64,000 nt of DNA. It comes from Gemmatimonadota bacterium (lineage in GTDB: Bacteria > Gemmatimonadota > Gemmatimonadetes > Longimicrobiales > Gaopeijiaceae). The DNA is taken from assembly GCA_007125845.1 (NCBI GenBank), contig SLCK01000023.1:62001-126000 (forward strand). Reading direction: 5' to 3'. This document shows, one piece after another, positions 18,158-25,670 of this stretch. The position numbers and the translations under genes were made by a program. The notes beneath the pieces were generated by a model. The model was not told where the DNA came from and did not search any database. It saw only the letters and a program-made list of their open reading frames with translations. Position 1 is the first letter of the stretch, and every line of letters begins with the position of its first letter.

Positions 18158-19159
18158 GTGAGGCGGATCACCCTGTCCCATCGGATCCAGCACCTCCTGC
18201 TGCTGGGGGTTTCCCGTGTTGTGCGCTTCCTTCCGGAACGCTCGGCTCTCGGAATCGGATCTGCCCTCGGGTGGATCGCTGGAAGCGTCCTGCGAGTGCG
18301 CCGCTCAGTGGTCCTCGAGAATCTGGGGCGCGCCTTCCCGGAGAGAGACGAGCGCTGGCGGCGTCGCATCGCCTCCGCGAGCTACCGGCACCTGGCCCGG
18401 GAAGCCGTATTTCTCCTCCGCCTTCCCTCGATGGACCGGGACGCGTTGATAGGACGCTGCCAGGTGGAGGGACTCGAGCTTGTCCGCAAGGCATTGGAAA
18501 GCGGTCGAGGCGCTGTCATCCTGACAGGCCACTTCGGGAACTGGGAGTTGGGGGGATCGGCCATTGCCGCCCACGGTGTGCCCCTCGACATCGTCGCGCG
18601 CGCCCAGACCAACCCGCTCTTCGACGAGTATCTGGAGCGCACGAGGCAGGTACACGGCCTGCGAGTCATCTACCGGGAGGACGCACCGGGGCGGATCCTG
18701 CGATCCTTGCGGGAGTCCCGAGCGGTGGCGCTCGCGGCTGACCAGAACGTCAGTCGGGGCGGAATCTTCGTAGACTTCTTCGGGCATCCTGCGGCCACCG
18801 CTCGGGGGCCGGCGCTCCTTTCGAAGCGCGCGCGAGCCCCCGCATTCGTCGCGCTGGTCCGGCGACTCGAAGGGCACCTGGCCCGCTACCGGATCACCTT
18901 CGAGCCCCTGGCCGCCCCCGAAGCGAGCGAAGGGAGAGAAGAGTCGGTCCGCTTCCTCAGTCGGTACCTGAGCGCTCTGGAGGCGGCGGTGAGGGACGCG
19001 CCCGAGCAGTACTTCTGGATGCATCGACGCTGGAAGACCCGGCCCGGGGAGGAGGTACAACGTTTGGACGAGGAGGCGCCTCCGCCGGATGAGGAATCGC
19101 CTCTTCCGAATGAGGAGGCGCCCCGTCGAACGAGGAACCGCCCTCGCCGGAGTTGGTAG
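18158..19159 (+). CDS. Lipid A biosynthesis acyltransferase (LpxL/HtrB family) with acidic repeat tail
   Basis: 333 residues. The LpxL/LABLAT acyltransferase domain has the catalytic HX4E motif in LTGHFGNWELGG and further conserved blocks (AADQNVSRGGIFVDFFG, YFWMHRRWKTRPG). It transfers a secondary acyl chain onto Kdo-lipid A or a similar glycolipid at the inner face of the inner membrane. It starts GTG 18158, 6 bases after msbA, so the two are co-expressed. The last ~30 residues are an unusual acidic/proline tail made of three 7-residue units of the type DEEAPPP, then a basic end. This tail is not part of the enzyme family. Confidence 0.9.
   Translation: MRRITLSHRIQHLLLLGVSRVVRFLPERSALGIGSALGWIAGSVLRVRRSVVLENLGRAFPERDERWRRRIASASYRHLAREAVFLLRLPSMDRDALIGRCQVEGLELVRKALESGRGAVILTGHFGNWELGGSAIAAHGVPLDIVARAQTNPLFDEYLERTRQVHGLRVIYREDAPGRILRSLRESRAVALAADQNVSRGGIFVDFFGHPAATARGPALLSKRARAPAFVALVRRLEGHLARYRITFEPLAAPEASEGREESVRFLSRYLSALEAAVRDAPEQYFWMHRRWKTRPGEEVQRLDEEAPPPDEESPLPNEEAPRRTRNRPRRSW
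19067..19129 (+). repeat. Three 21-bp tandem units in the 3' end of the lpxL-like gene
   Basis: Three in-frame 21-base units start at 19067, 19088 and 19109 and encode DEEAPPP, DEESPLP and NEEAPRR. Copies differ at several positions, so the expansion is old or under drift. They lie outside the conserved acyltransferase domain. Confidence 0.7.
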
Positions 19160-19234
19160 CAGGGAACGGTACGGGGCCGAGCCGAGCTCTCGCTCGGCCG
19201 GGCGCCGAGCCAATCCTCTCTCCGGAGTCGCCGG

Positions 19235-19981
19235 TTGATCTACCTTTGCGTCCCCGCTCGCAACGAGGAGCGGACCCTCGGCGTCCTTCTGTGGAAGCTG
19301 CGGAAGGTGATGGCCGAATTCGGTCGAGACTACGAGATCGTGGTCCTCGACGACGCGTCCACCGACGGGACGCCTGAAGTTCTCGCTCGCTACGAGCCCT
19401 TCCTTCCGCTCCGCACCCACAGGTCGGAGATTCAGTTGGGCTATGGCGCCGCGCTGGAGTGGCTCCTCCGCGATGCAGCGGAGCGCGCTCCCTATCCGAA
19501 GCGGGACGTCATCGTGACACTCCAGGCGGACTTCACCGAAGATCCGGCCTCTGTCGTGCCAATGGTGAAGGCGATAGAGGGCGGGGCCGACCTGGTCGCC
19601 GGGGTTCCTGAGACCCCACTTCCACCCGGGTCGAGATCGGTGCGCTTCGCGAGGTGGGCGGCTCCTCGCTTGCTTGGGAGGGCCCACCGGTCTGCTCCCG
19701 TTGCGGATCCACTTTCCGGCTTCCGAGCCTACCGGGTCGTCGTGGTCCTCAAGGCCCTCCGTGAGCTCGACGAAGGCGAGGCTCTCCTCCGTGGGCCCGG
19801 ATGGGCGGCCAATCTCGGATTGCTCGCGCGAGCGGTGCCCCATGCGCGACGGATCGAGGAGGTTCCCTTCCAGGTTCGATCGATTCCCCGACCTCGGGGC
19901 TCACGGTTCCGGTCGCTCTCCACTCTGCGAGCGCTCCTTCCGCTTCGGCGTACCTCGTGGCCCGCGGCCCCCGGGAGATGA
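19235..19981 (+). CDS. Family 2 glycosyltransferase
   Basis: 248 residues, beginning TTG 19235 with GGAG 8 bases upstream. A GT-A fold family 2 glycosyltransferase: YLCVPARNEERTLG is the N-terminal nucleotide-sugar strand, IVVLDDASTDGTPEVL carries the Asp pair, and QADFTEDPASV occupies the DXD position. It resembles dolichol/polyprenol-phosphate sugar transferases but has no C-terminal membrane helices. Location between lpxL and a DUF3108 gene suggests a role in glycolipid or polymer assembly at the inner membrane. The stop overlaps the next start as ATGA. Confidence 0.85.
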   Translation: MIYLCVPARNEERTLGVLLWKLRKVMAEFGRDYEIVVLDDASTDGTPEVLARYEPFLPLRTHRSEIQLGYGAALEWLLRDAAERAPYPKRDVIVTLQADFTEDPASVVPMVKAIEGGADLVAGVPETPLPPGSRSVRFARWAAPRLLGRAHRSAPVADPLSGFRAYRVVVVLKALRELDEGEALLRGPGWAANLGLLARAVPHARRIEEVPFQVRSIPRPRGSRFRSLSTLRALLPLRRTSWPAAPGR

Positions 19982-20805
19982 TACGACTGGGGACGCGAGC
20001 GCTCGTCGTTGCAGGGGTCGCGACTGGCGTGGGCCTGCTCCCGCTCCAGGCGGAGTCTCAAGACACGGACGCTTCCATGACACTCGCGACCGGTGAGGTG
20101 CCCGAGATCCGTTCCGTGCCCTTCGGGCCCGGCGAGCGCGCAGAGTATCAGGTGAAGATGGGAGCGTTCAGCGTTGGTGTGGGGCACATGGAGGTGCACG
20201 GAATCGAGGCTGTTCGAGGGCATGCTACCTACCATCTCTCCATGGGGGTCGAAGGGGGGCGGTTGGGTCTCAGGGTGAACAACCTCTACCAGTCGTGGCT
20301 CGACGTCCGGACTCTGGCAAGTCGTCGGTTCATCCAGGATCAGAACGAGATCCGCACGCGCCGGTTCAGGCACTTCGAGTTCTATCCGGAGGACCGACGC
20401 TACGAGCGCGTCGACGTTTCCGAAAACGGGGACCTTCCGACCGACCTCCCCCTCGACGACATTTCCTTCATCTACTACGTGCGCTCGCTTCCGCTCGAGG
20501 TTGGAGAGACCTACATTCTCAACCTGTACTTCCGCGAGAGCGGGAACCCGGTGGTGATCCACGTCCTCAGAAAGGAGGCCGTCGAGGTCCCGGCGGGCAC
20601 CTTCGAGACGATCGTGGTCCAACCGATCATCCAGACGAGCGGCCTCTTCGGAGACGGCGGGCGGGCCGAGGTCTACTTTTCGGACGACGAACGGCGGCTG
20701 ATGGTGATGATGAACTCGAGGATGCCGGTGATTCGGAGCCTTTCCCTCCATCTCACCGACGTCCACCACGCCCCTCCCCTCCGTCCGACCGGGGCGGGCG
20801 GATGA
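19978..20805 (+). CDS. DUF3108 domain protein, secreted
   Basis: 275 residues with a signal peptide (RALVVAGVATGVGLLPLQAES). The mature part matches DUF3108: GERAEYQVKMGAFSVGVGHM, the RRFIQDQNEIRTRRF region, the SFIYYVRSLPLEVGETY block and AGTFETIVVQP. The family is periplasmic and usually sits beside envelope genes; its biochemical role is not established. The ATG overlaps the glycosyltransferase TGA by four bases, so translation is coupled and the two probably work in one envelope pathway. Longer in-frame starts lie inside the upstream gene and are rejected. Confidence 0.82.
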   Translation: MIRLGTRALVVAGVATGVGLLPLQAESQDTDASMTLATGEVPEIRSVPFGPGERAEYQVKMGAFSVGVGHMEVHGIEAVRGHATYHLSMGVEGGRLGLRVNNLYQSWLDVRTLASRRFIQDQNEIRTRRFRHFEFYPEDRRYERVDVSENGDLPTDLPLDDISFIYYVRSLPLEVGETYILNLYFRESGNPVVIHVLRKEAVEVPAGTFETIVVQPIIQTSGLFGDGGRAEVYFSDDERRLMVMMNSRMPVIRSLSLHLTDVHHAPPLRPTGAGG

Positions 20806-20815
20806 GAGCTTCGCC

Positions 20816-21262
20816 GTGAGGAGCACCCATTCGCTCGCTCGTCGCCTGGTGGCCGCCCTCCTCCTGGTGAGCACGCCTCTACTCGCAGGATTCTCTCCGA
20901 CCTGTCATGTCCCGGGGAGCGATCCCGCTTCAGGTGAGCAGCAATCCGAAGCCACCCGCCAACACCATGACCACCATGCCTCGCATGGGGGGCACGGCGC
21001 TCCAGCCTTGGAGTCGGTCGACTCGCACCGACCCGACCCCCCGAGCGGTGCTTCCGGTGCCGGCGCGGGCCATGACCATCATTCGGGCGACGGGCCGACG
21101 TGTTCGCCAGCGGCCTGGTGCGGAGCACCGGGAGTCCCGGCTCCACCCGGCGTCCTTCCGGGATGGGCGACACTGGATGCCGCTCCGCCTTGCCGCGTCA
21201 ACCACCCCTCTCCTTCTCCCGGGCGCGCATACGAGCCCCCACCTCCTCGCCACCCCTTCTGA
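20816..21262 (+). CDS. Small secreted His-rich protein of unknown function
   Basis: 148 residues, start GTG 20816, 10 bases after the DUF3108 stop. A signal peptide (LARRLVAALLLVSTPLLAGF) is followed by a Cys, then a low-complexity stretch rich in histidine (RQHHDHHASHGGHGAP and GHDHHSGDG) and then CSPAAWCGAPG with further cysteine and many prolines. I recognise no family. Such clusters commonly bind zinc, copper or nickel. It is directly upstream of an outer-membrane barrel whose mature N terminus is also a His run, so a metal-related job for the pair is a reasonable inference. Confidence 0.65.
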   Translation: MRSTHSLARRLVAALLLVSTPLLAGFSPTCHVPGSDPASGEQQSEATRQHHDHHASHGGHGAPALESVDSHRPDPPSGASGAGAGHDHHSGDGPTCSPAAWCGAPGVPAPPGVLPGWATLDAAPPCRVNHPSPSPGRAYEPPPPRHPF

Positions 21263-21270
21263 GCGCCTGT

Positions 21271-21290
21271 CCTCGCGGCATTCCGCGGGG
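21271..21290 (+). terminator. Hairpin between the His-rich gene and the barrel gene
   Basis: CCTCGCGG / CCGCGGGG with a CATT loop forms an 8-bp stem with one G-T pair, 9 bases after the stop of the His-rich protein gene. No U-tract follows. It may end part of the upstream transcript or mark mRNA processing; the barrel gene starts 73 bases further on. Confidence 0.4.
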
Positions 21291-21363
21291 AGGCACGGTC
21301 ACATGTGTGCGCCGGTCACCACCGGCTTCAGCAATCGTACCTACACGACCTCAGGAGTGGTTC

Positions 21364-22824
21364 ATGCGAACCTCGTATATGGAGGGACGGCCTTTGGGCC
21401 TGTCTCCGGCAGTCTTCTTTGTCCTTCTCGGCGGGATTCTCCTTCCTGGTAGTGTGCTCGCACAGCATCCGGACGCGGTCGAGGAGCACGGCCATCACCA
21501 CCATCACCCCGAGGACCCACACGAGAACCACGCGCAGGAGAGCGAGGCGCATGGGCACGCGATGCTCACCGTCCCCGTTGGAGATCGCTGGGTTCTGGCT
21601 GGCATGGCGCAGCTCTTTCCGATGGCGTCCATCGTCCGAGGAGTGGACGACAGTCCCTTCGAACGCTCTGAGGCGCTGCTCAGCCAGGGAGCCGCGATGC
21701 TCCAGCTGGAAAGGCACGACGGGCGATGGGCCGTCCGGTTCACACCGAACTTCGAGGGGTTCACCATGCGGGATGGAGAGCTCACCCCTGGAGGATGGGG
21801 TGAAGGATTCCTGGATGCGCGCCATCCGCACACCCTGCTCCACGAGCTGATGGTGAGCCGGAACCATCGGTCCGCGGTCGGGCTGAGCTGGTCCGTCTCG
21901 GCCGGACGTGGGTTCGTGCCGTTCGGCAGTGACGATCCGATGGGTCGGCCGGTGGCGAAGTATCCCACGAACCACCATCTCGCCCAGATCCTGGAGCGCT
22001 ACACCGTGAATGCGGCGGTCGGAGGAGAGCGGTGGGTGGTCGAGGGAGGAGTCTTCGACGGCACCGAGCCGGAAGATCCCTGGGACGTTGGCAACTGGCG
22101 GGAGTTCGGAAACTCCTTCGCCGTCCGGGTGCTGCGGGCCTGGGGTCCCGGCGCCTCCGCGATCGGGTCCGCGGGGCATGGGGAATCCGCAGCGCACGGG
22201 TGGGAAACCTCGGTCTCCCTGGCTCGCGTCGTCGAGCACGGTGACCCGGACGACGCGACCTGGCTGGTGCACGGAGGCGTTCGATTCGAGGGAACCACTT
22301 CCGCAGGGGACGCCTACCTCCTGCTCGAGGGCGCACGCAGCTTCATCGATCACGGTCCCGTCGACGGATACGAATCCCTCCTCGCAGAGGGCGCGCTGAC
22401 CCGCGGAGGGCTCAGAGGATACGCGCGAGGAGAGTGGGCCACCCGGCCCGAATACCCGCGCTCGTCGGGGGAAGACGGATTCTTCCGGTACGATCACCAC
22501 GATCCGGCCGAGGGCGCGACCCGTTGGATCATCCTCTCGGCCGGGGTGGAGGTGCGAGCCGACTGGGGACCCGTCGCGGTCCGGCCCTTCGGCGAGGCTG
22601 CGCTGCAGCGGGCAAGGCGCCAGGCCGGCGACCTCGACCCGCGCTTCCCGGCGGATCGGTGGTTCACCGGGCTCACCGCGGGCGTGAGGATCTTTCCGGG
22701 CGGAGGCCCGATGCGCATGGGCCCCTACGGCCTCCGCGACGACATGAGCCGCATGCTCAGGGAGCATGGCGTGGAGGGGCCGGATCAGCCGCACCACGAA
22801 GAGATGCACCATCACGAGCACTGA
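21364..22824 (+). CDS. Outer-membrane beta-barrel protein with His-rich N terminus
   Basis: ATG 21364 has AGGAG 6 bases upstream and opens a signal peptide cleaved near VLA-QHPD; the longer ORF from 21100 overlaps the previous gene and is rejected. The mature 486-residue precursor begins with a His run (EEHGHHHHHPEDPHENH, more His to about residue 65), followed by alternating beta-strand sequence ending in a His-rich tail (DQPHHEEMHHHEH). It has no TonB box or plug. It looks like a porin-like barrel with metal-binding ends. Similar proteins accompany copper or zinc handling genes, but no such enzyme is adjacent here. Confidence 0.7.
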   Translation: MRTSYMEGRPLGLSPAVFFVLLGGILLPGSVLAQHPDAVEEHGHHHHHPEDPHENHAQESEAHGHAMLTVPVGDRWVLAGMAQLFPMASIVRGVDDSPFERSEALLSQGAAMLQLERHDGRWAVRFTPNFEGFTMRDGELTPGGWGEGFLDARHPHTLLHELMVSRNHRSAVGLSWSVSAGRGFVPFGSDDPMGRPVAKYPTNHHLAQILERYTVNAAVGGERWVVEGGVFDGTEPEDPWDVGNWREFGNSFAVRVLRAWGPGASAIGSAGHGESAAHGWETSVSLARVVEHGDPDDATWLVHGGVRFEGTTSAGDAYLLLEGARSFIDHGPVDGYESLLAEGALTRGGLRGYARGEWATRPEYPRSSGEDGFFRYDHHDPAEGATRWIILSAGVEVRADWGPVAVRPFGEAALQRARRQAGDLDPRFPADRWFTGLTAGVRIFPGGGPMRMGPYGLRDDMSRMLREHGVEGPDQPHHEEMHHHEH

Positions 22825-22849
22825 GCGAATGCCCGGTTCGTGCTGCGCG

Positions 22850-22886
22850 GGGGAGCCGCCGGAGTCGGTTCGGTCGGCGGCTCCCC
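22850..22886. terminator. Bidirectional terminator hairpin
   Basis: A 12-bp perfect inverted repeat, GGGGAGCCGCCG / CGGCGGCTCCCC, with a 13-base loop, sits between two convergent genes. Stem strength and position fit a bidirectional terminator; the U-tract is missing on both sides. Confidence 0.55.
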
Positions 22887-22890
22887 GGGC

Positions 22891-23319
22891 TCAGGGGAGC
22901 TCCCGTGGCGCTTCCTGATCGTCGGGTGCCTCCATCAGGAAGAGGGAGGGGCCTCGCAGCTTCTTTCCCTTGATCCGAATCTGGAACTGGTACCTCCCCG
23001 GTTCCGGAAAGACGACGTCCTCCAGGGGGAGGATCAATCGCGTCCTTGGGGGAGGAGTGCGTCGGGAGGTCCACTTTTCGACGTCCGTGTGCCCGTCAAC
23101 CGAGAGGGAGGGACGGCCGTTGGGCGTGATGAGGTCCACCCGGAACTGAATCCTCCCTTCATCCTCCCGGCCCCACTCGATCGTGGTGACGAGGACCATT
23201 CGGGCCTGTCTGGCCGGGAACCCGGGCGCCGAGAGATCGTTGAAGACGCCATGGACGTCCATCTTCCCGTCCGGGCGCATGCGGGCGTCGTCGCAGACGA
23301 GGGTGAGCTGTACGTGCAT
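22891..23319 (-). CDS. Conserved hypothetical protein (DUF6941-like)
   Basis: 142 residues from ATG 23319 (MHVQLTLVCDDARMRPDGK). The protein is all-beta in appearance: VHGVFNDLSAPGFPARQARM, VTTIEWGREDEG, SLSVDGHTDVEKW, LILPLEDVVFPEPGRYQFQI. I recall this pattern from a small conserved family of unknown function (tentatively DUF6941). It has no signal peptide or catalytic motif. An in-frame start at 23370 would overlap the hyuB stop; the shorter start leaves a 26-base gap and fits the family N terminus. Likely co-transcribed with hyuB, though a shared function is not evident. Confidence 0.65.
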   Translation of the reverse strand: MHVQLTLVCDDARMRPDGKMDVHGVFNDLSAPGFPARQARMVLVTTIEWGREDEGRIQFRVDLITPNGRPSLSVDGHTDVEKWTSRRTPPPRTRLILPLEDVVFPEPGRYQFQIRIKGKKLRGPSLFLMEAPDDQEAPRELP

Positions 23320-23345
23320 CGTGTTGTGGTGATCCTGCTTTCGGT

Positions 23346-24971
23346 TCACAAGGCCGGAGGTCTGCCCCATCCTCCCCCGCCAGGGGACCGGATGCTCAGG
23401 ACGTCCTCCGGTAGGGCGTCAAAGGTAACCTTCCCGGGGAGTCGGGTCTCCTGTCCGGCCCGGATGAGGGCGTTCTCCCCGGGGGCTCCGGGGTGACCTT
23501 CACCCTGTCCCTCGGGCCCGGCTTTCCGCCTCTCCGAGAGGATGGTCACCCGAGCCGGGGCGAGGAACTCCAGATCCCTCCTCAGGCCGTCCCCACCCGG
23601 GTGGAGTCCCGCTCCTCCCGATCCTCTCCGGATCGCGTAGCGAACGACGCGGAAAGGATAGGCGTGCTCGAGGGCCTCGATCGGGGTGTTCATCGTATTG
23701 GACATGTGACTGTGGACCCCCGACAAGCCGCCGCCCTTCGGGCCCCCGCCCATGCCCCCGCCCACGGTCTCGTAGTAAGCGAAAGGTCGATTCGTGCGCG
23801 GATCGACCCCTCCGGCCGTCACGTTGTTCATCGTTCCCTGGGAAAGCGCCGGCATTCGTTCGGGCAAGGCTCGTCCGAGGGCTCGTAGCAGGACGTCGGT
23901 GATTCTCTGACTCGTTTCCACGTTCCCTGCCGCGACGGCTGCGGGAGGGCGGGCGTTCACCACACTTCCCTCCGGGAGCGACAACTCCACCGACTCCATG
24001 GATCCTCCTCCCGCCGGAAGCGAGAGTTCCAGGAGATCCTCCACCAGGCATCGCAAGACGTAGCGGATGGCCGAGGACGTAATCGCCGAGACCGCGTTCA
24101 CCCCTCCCCGCGTCTGCGCGCCCGTTCCGGAGAAATCGATCACGAGCCGCTCTTCCTCGGCTCGGACCGTCACACGAATGGGAATGGGGTCGTCGCTGAA
24201 CCCATCTCCTTCCAGGTGATCTTCGGCGGACCACTCACCCAGGGGGATGCGGGACAGCCCTGCCCGGAACAGCCGGTCGGCGTAGGCGACGAGCGCCGCC
24301 TGCGCTTCGAGGGTCCGCTCCCCTCCCTTGCGCTCGGCAATCTCGCGCAGGCGGACCGCGCCGGTGTGGAGTGCTCCCAACTGTGCGTCCAGGTCGCCCT
24401 TTCGCTCCTGCGGCGTGCGCACGTTCGCCAGAACGAGCTTCCACACCTCTTCGACTCGCTCCCCTTCACGGAGCAGGAGAAGCGGTGGGATGCGGAGTCC
24501 TTCCTGGAAGATCTCCTCGGCCAACGGCATGGATCCGGGAGCCATTCCGCCGACGTCCGCATGGTGGGCTCGGGCCGAGACGTATCCCAGGAGAGTTGTG
24601 CCGTCGGAGGTGAATACCGGAGAGACGAGGGTGACGTCAGGAAGGTGCGTTCCCCCGTGGAACGGATCGTTTAGGATCGCGACGTCTCCTTGGCGCAGGG
24701 GCCCCAGGTCGGCGAGGGTGGCCGACACGCTCATCGGCATGGCGCCCAGATGAACGGGCATATGATCCCCCTGTGCCACCGCCGTTCCGTCCGGCGAGAA
24801 GAGCGCGCACGAGTAGTCCCTCCGCTCCTTGATGTTCGGGGAGAAGGCAGCCCTGCGAAGGGCCGCGCCCATCTCTTCCGCGAGTGCCGTGAACAGGTGG
24901 CGAAACACCTCGATCTCGATCGGGTCGAGGGTCGGTCCCGGCGGCGTTTTGGTGGTCTCCATAGTTTGCAT
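23346..24971 (-). CDS. Hydantoinase B / oxoprolinase B family protein
   Basis: 541 residues of the hydantoinase B/HyuB/acetophenone carboxylase beta type. Visible blocks are LDPIEIEVFRHLFTALAEEM, NIKERRDYSCALF, AILNDPFHGGTHLPDVTL, the DFSGTGAQTRGGVNA segment, and YETVGGGMGGGPKGGGLSGV. Members work with an ATP-binding HyuA subunit to open hydantoins or oxoproline, or to carboxylate ketones. No hyuA is encoded beside it: upstream is a divergent small gene and downstream a DUF protein. Its partner must be elsewhere or absent. Start ATG 24971; a second ATG lies at 24962. Confidence 0.88.
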   Translation of the reverse strand: MQTMETTKTPPGPTLDPIEIEVFRHLFTALAEEMGAALRRAAFSPNIKERRDYSCALFSPDGTAVAQGDHMPVHLGAMPMSVSATLADLGPLRQGDVAILNDPFHGGTHLPDVTLVSPVFTSDGTTLLGYVSARAHHADVGGMAPGSMPLAEEIFQEGLRIPPLLLLREGERVEEVWKLVLANVRTPQERKGDLDAQLGALHTGAVRLREIAERKGGERTLEAQAALVAYADRLFRAGLSRIPLGEWSAEDHLEGDGFSDDPIPIRVTVRAEEERLVIDFSGTGAQTRGGVNAVSAITSSAIRYVLRCLVEDLLELSLPAGGGSMESVELSLPEGSVVNARPPAAVAAGNVETSQRITDVLLRALGRALPERMPALSQGTMNNVTAGGVDPRTNRPFAYYETVGGGMGGGPKGGGLSGVHSHMSNTMNTPIEALEHAYPFRVVRYAIRRGSGGAGLHPGGDGLRRDLEFLAPARVTILSERRKAGPEGQGEGHPGAPGENALIRAGQETRLPGKVTFDALPEDVLSIRSPGGGGWGRPPAL

Positions 24972-25070
24972 CCGCCTGAGGATATGGGTTAGGTTAGAAA
25001 GCTATCGACAGAAATTTCATCCGAGCAGTTGGGGGATCCAGGCAATCGAGCCGTCGCTCGGGGCCCCGAA

Positions 25071-25100
25071 TTGCCGTGGACTCTGTTTTTCACCTACGAA
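25071..25100 (+). promoter_or_regulatory. Candidate promoter for the small gene at 25133
   Basis: TTGCCG (25071-25076) and TACGAA (25095-25100) are 18 bases apart in a relatively AT-rich patch just upstream of a strong AGGAGG. The match to sigma-70 consensus is only partial. Confidence 0.25.
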
Positions 25101-25132
25101 TTCATGACGAAACGTACCAGAAAGGAGGGCGT

Positions 25133-25441
25133 ATGACCGACAAGGGCAAACTGAAGGACCGTGCGCGCGACGAGTTGTTCAGCCACATCAACCGATGCGG
25201 CGTGTTGAAGGCGGCCGAGGATGACCAGGAGCAGTGGATGGAGGAGACCATGGAGTACCTGGCCGAGCGGTATCCGGACCTGGCCGACTCCGACCTCCGG
25301 GAACTCTATACCCTCGGCATTCGATTCTGCCGGCCGGCGATTCCCCACGGACGGGATGCGGCCGAGTCGAGCGAAGAACCCGAGGATGAAGAGCGCGGCG
25401 AGACCGTGTCCGCCGGTGCAGACGAGAGCGCGGCCGGCTGA
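25133..25441 (+). CDS. Small acidic protein of unknown function
   Basis: 102 residues. ATG 25133 follows AGGAGG (25123-25128) and is preferred to the in-frame start at 25076. The first 70 residues are predicted helical (KLKDRARDELFSHINRC, WMEETMEYLAERYPDL, DLRELYTLGIRFC), followed by an acidic disordered tail. There is no signal peptide and no recognisable motif. It is transcribed divergently from hyuB and alone. I do not recognise the family; the strong ribosome site and codon bias argue that it is real. Confidence 0.65.
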   Translation: MTDKGKLKDRARDELFSHINRCGVLKAAEDDQEQWMEETMEYLAERYPDLADSDLRELYTLGIRFCRPAIPHGRDAAESSEEPEDEERGETVSAGADESAAG

Positions 25442-25670
25442 TCTCGGAGCTGGACGTTCCCGAAGCCTCGCCCGACCCGGGTAGGGTCTCCCAAGGGAGC
25501 CCAGGGGTCGGTCGAGGCTTCCGTCGTATCGGGGTTGACGATCCTCCCCGACCTGGGGTGGCCCGGGCCCGCTCACCGGATTAGATTCCGGCGTGTTCTC
25601 CTGCCGGGTTCCGACGCCTGGAGGGGCCTCGGGACCCTCGCCTCCACTTTCGCCCACGGAGACGCCCCGT

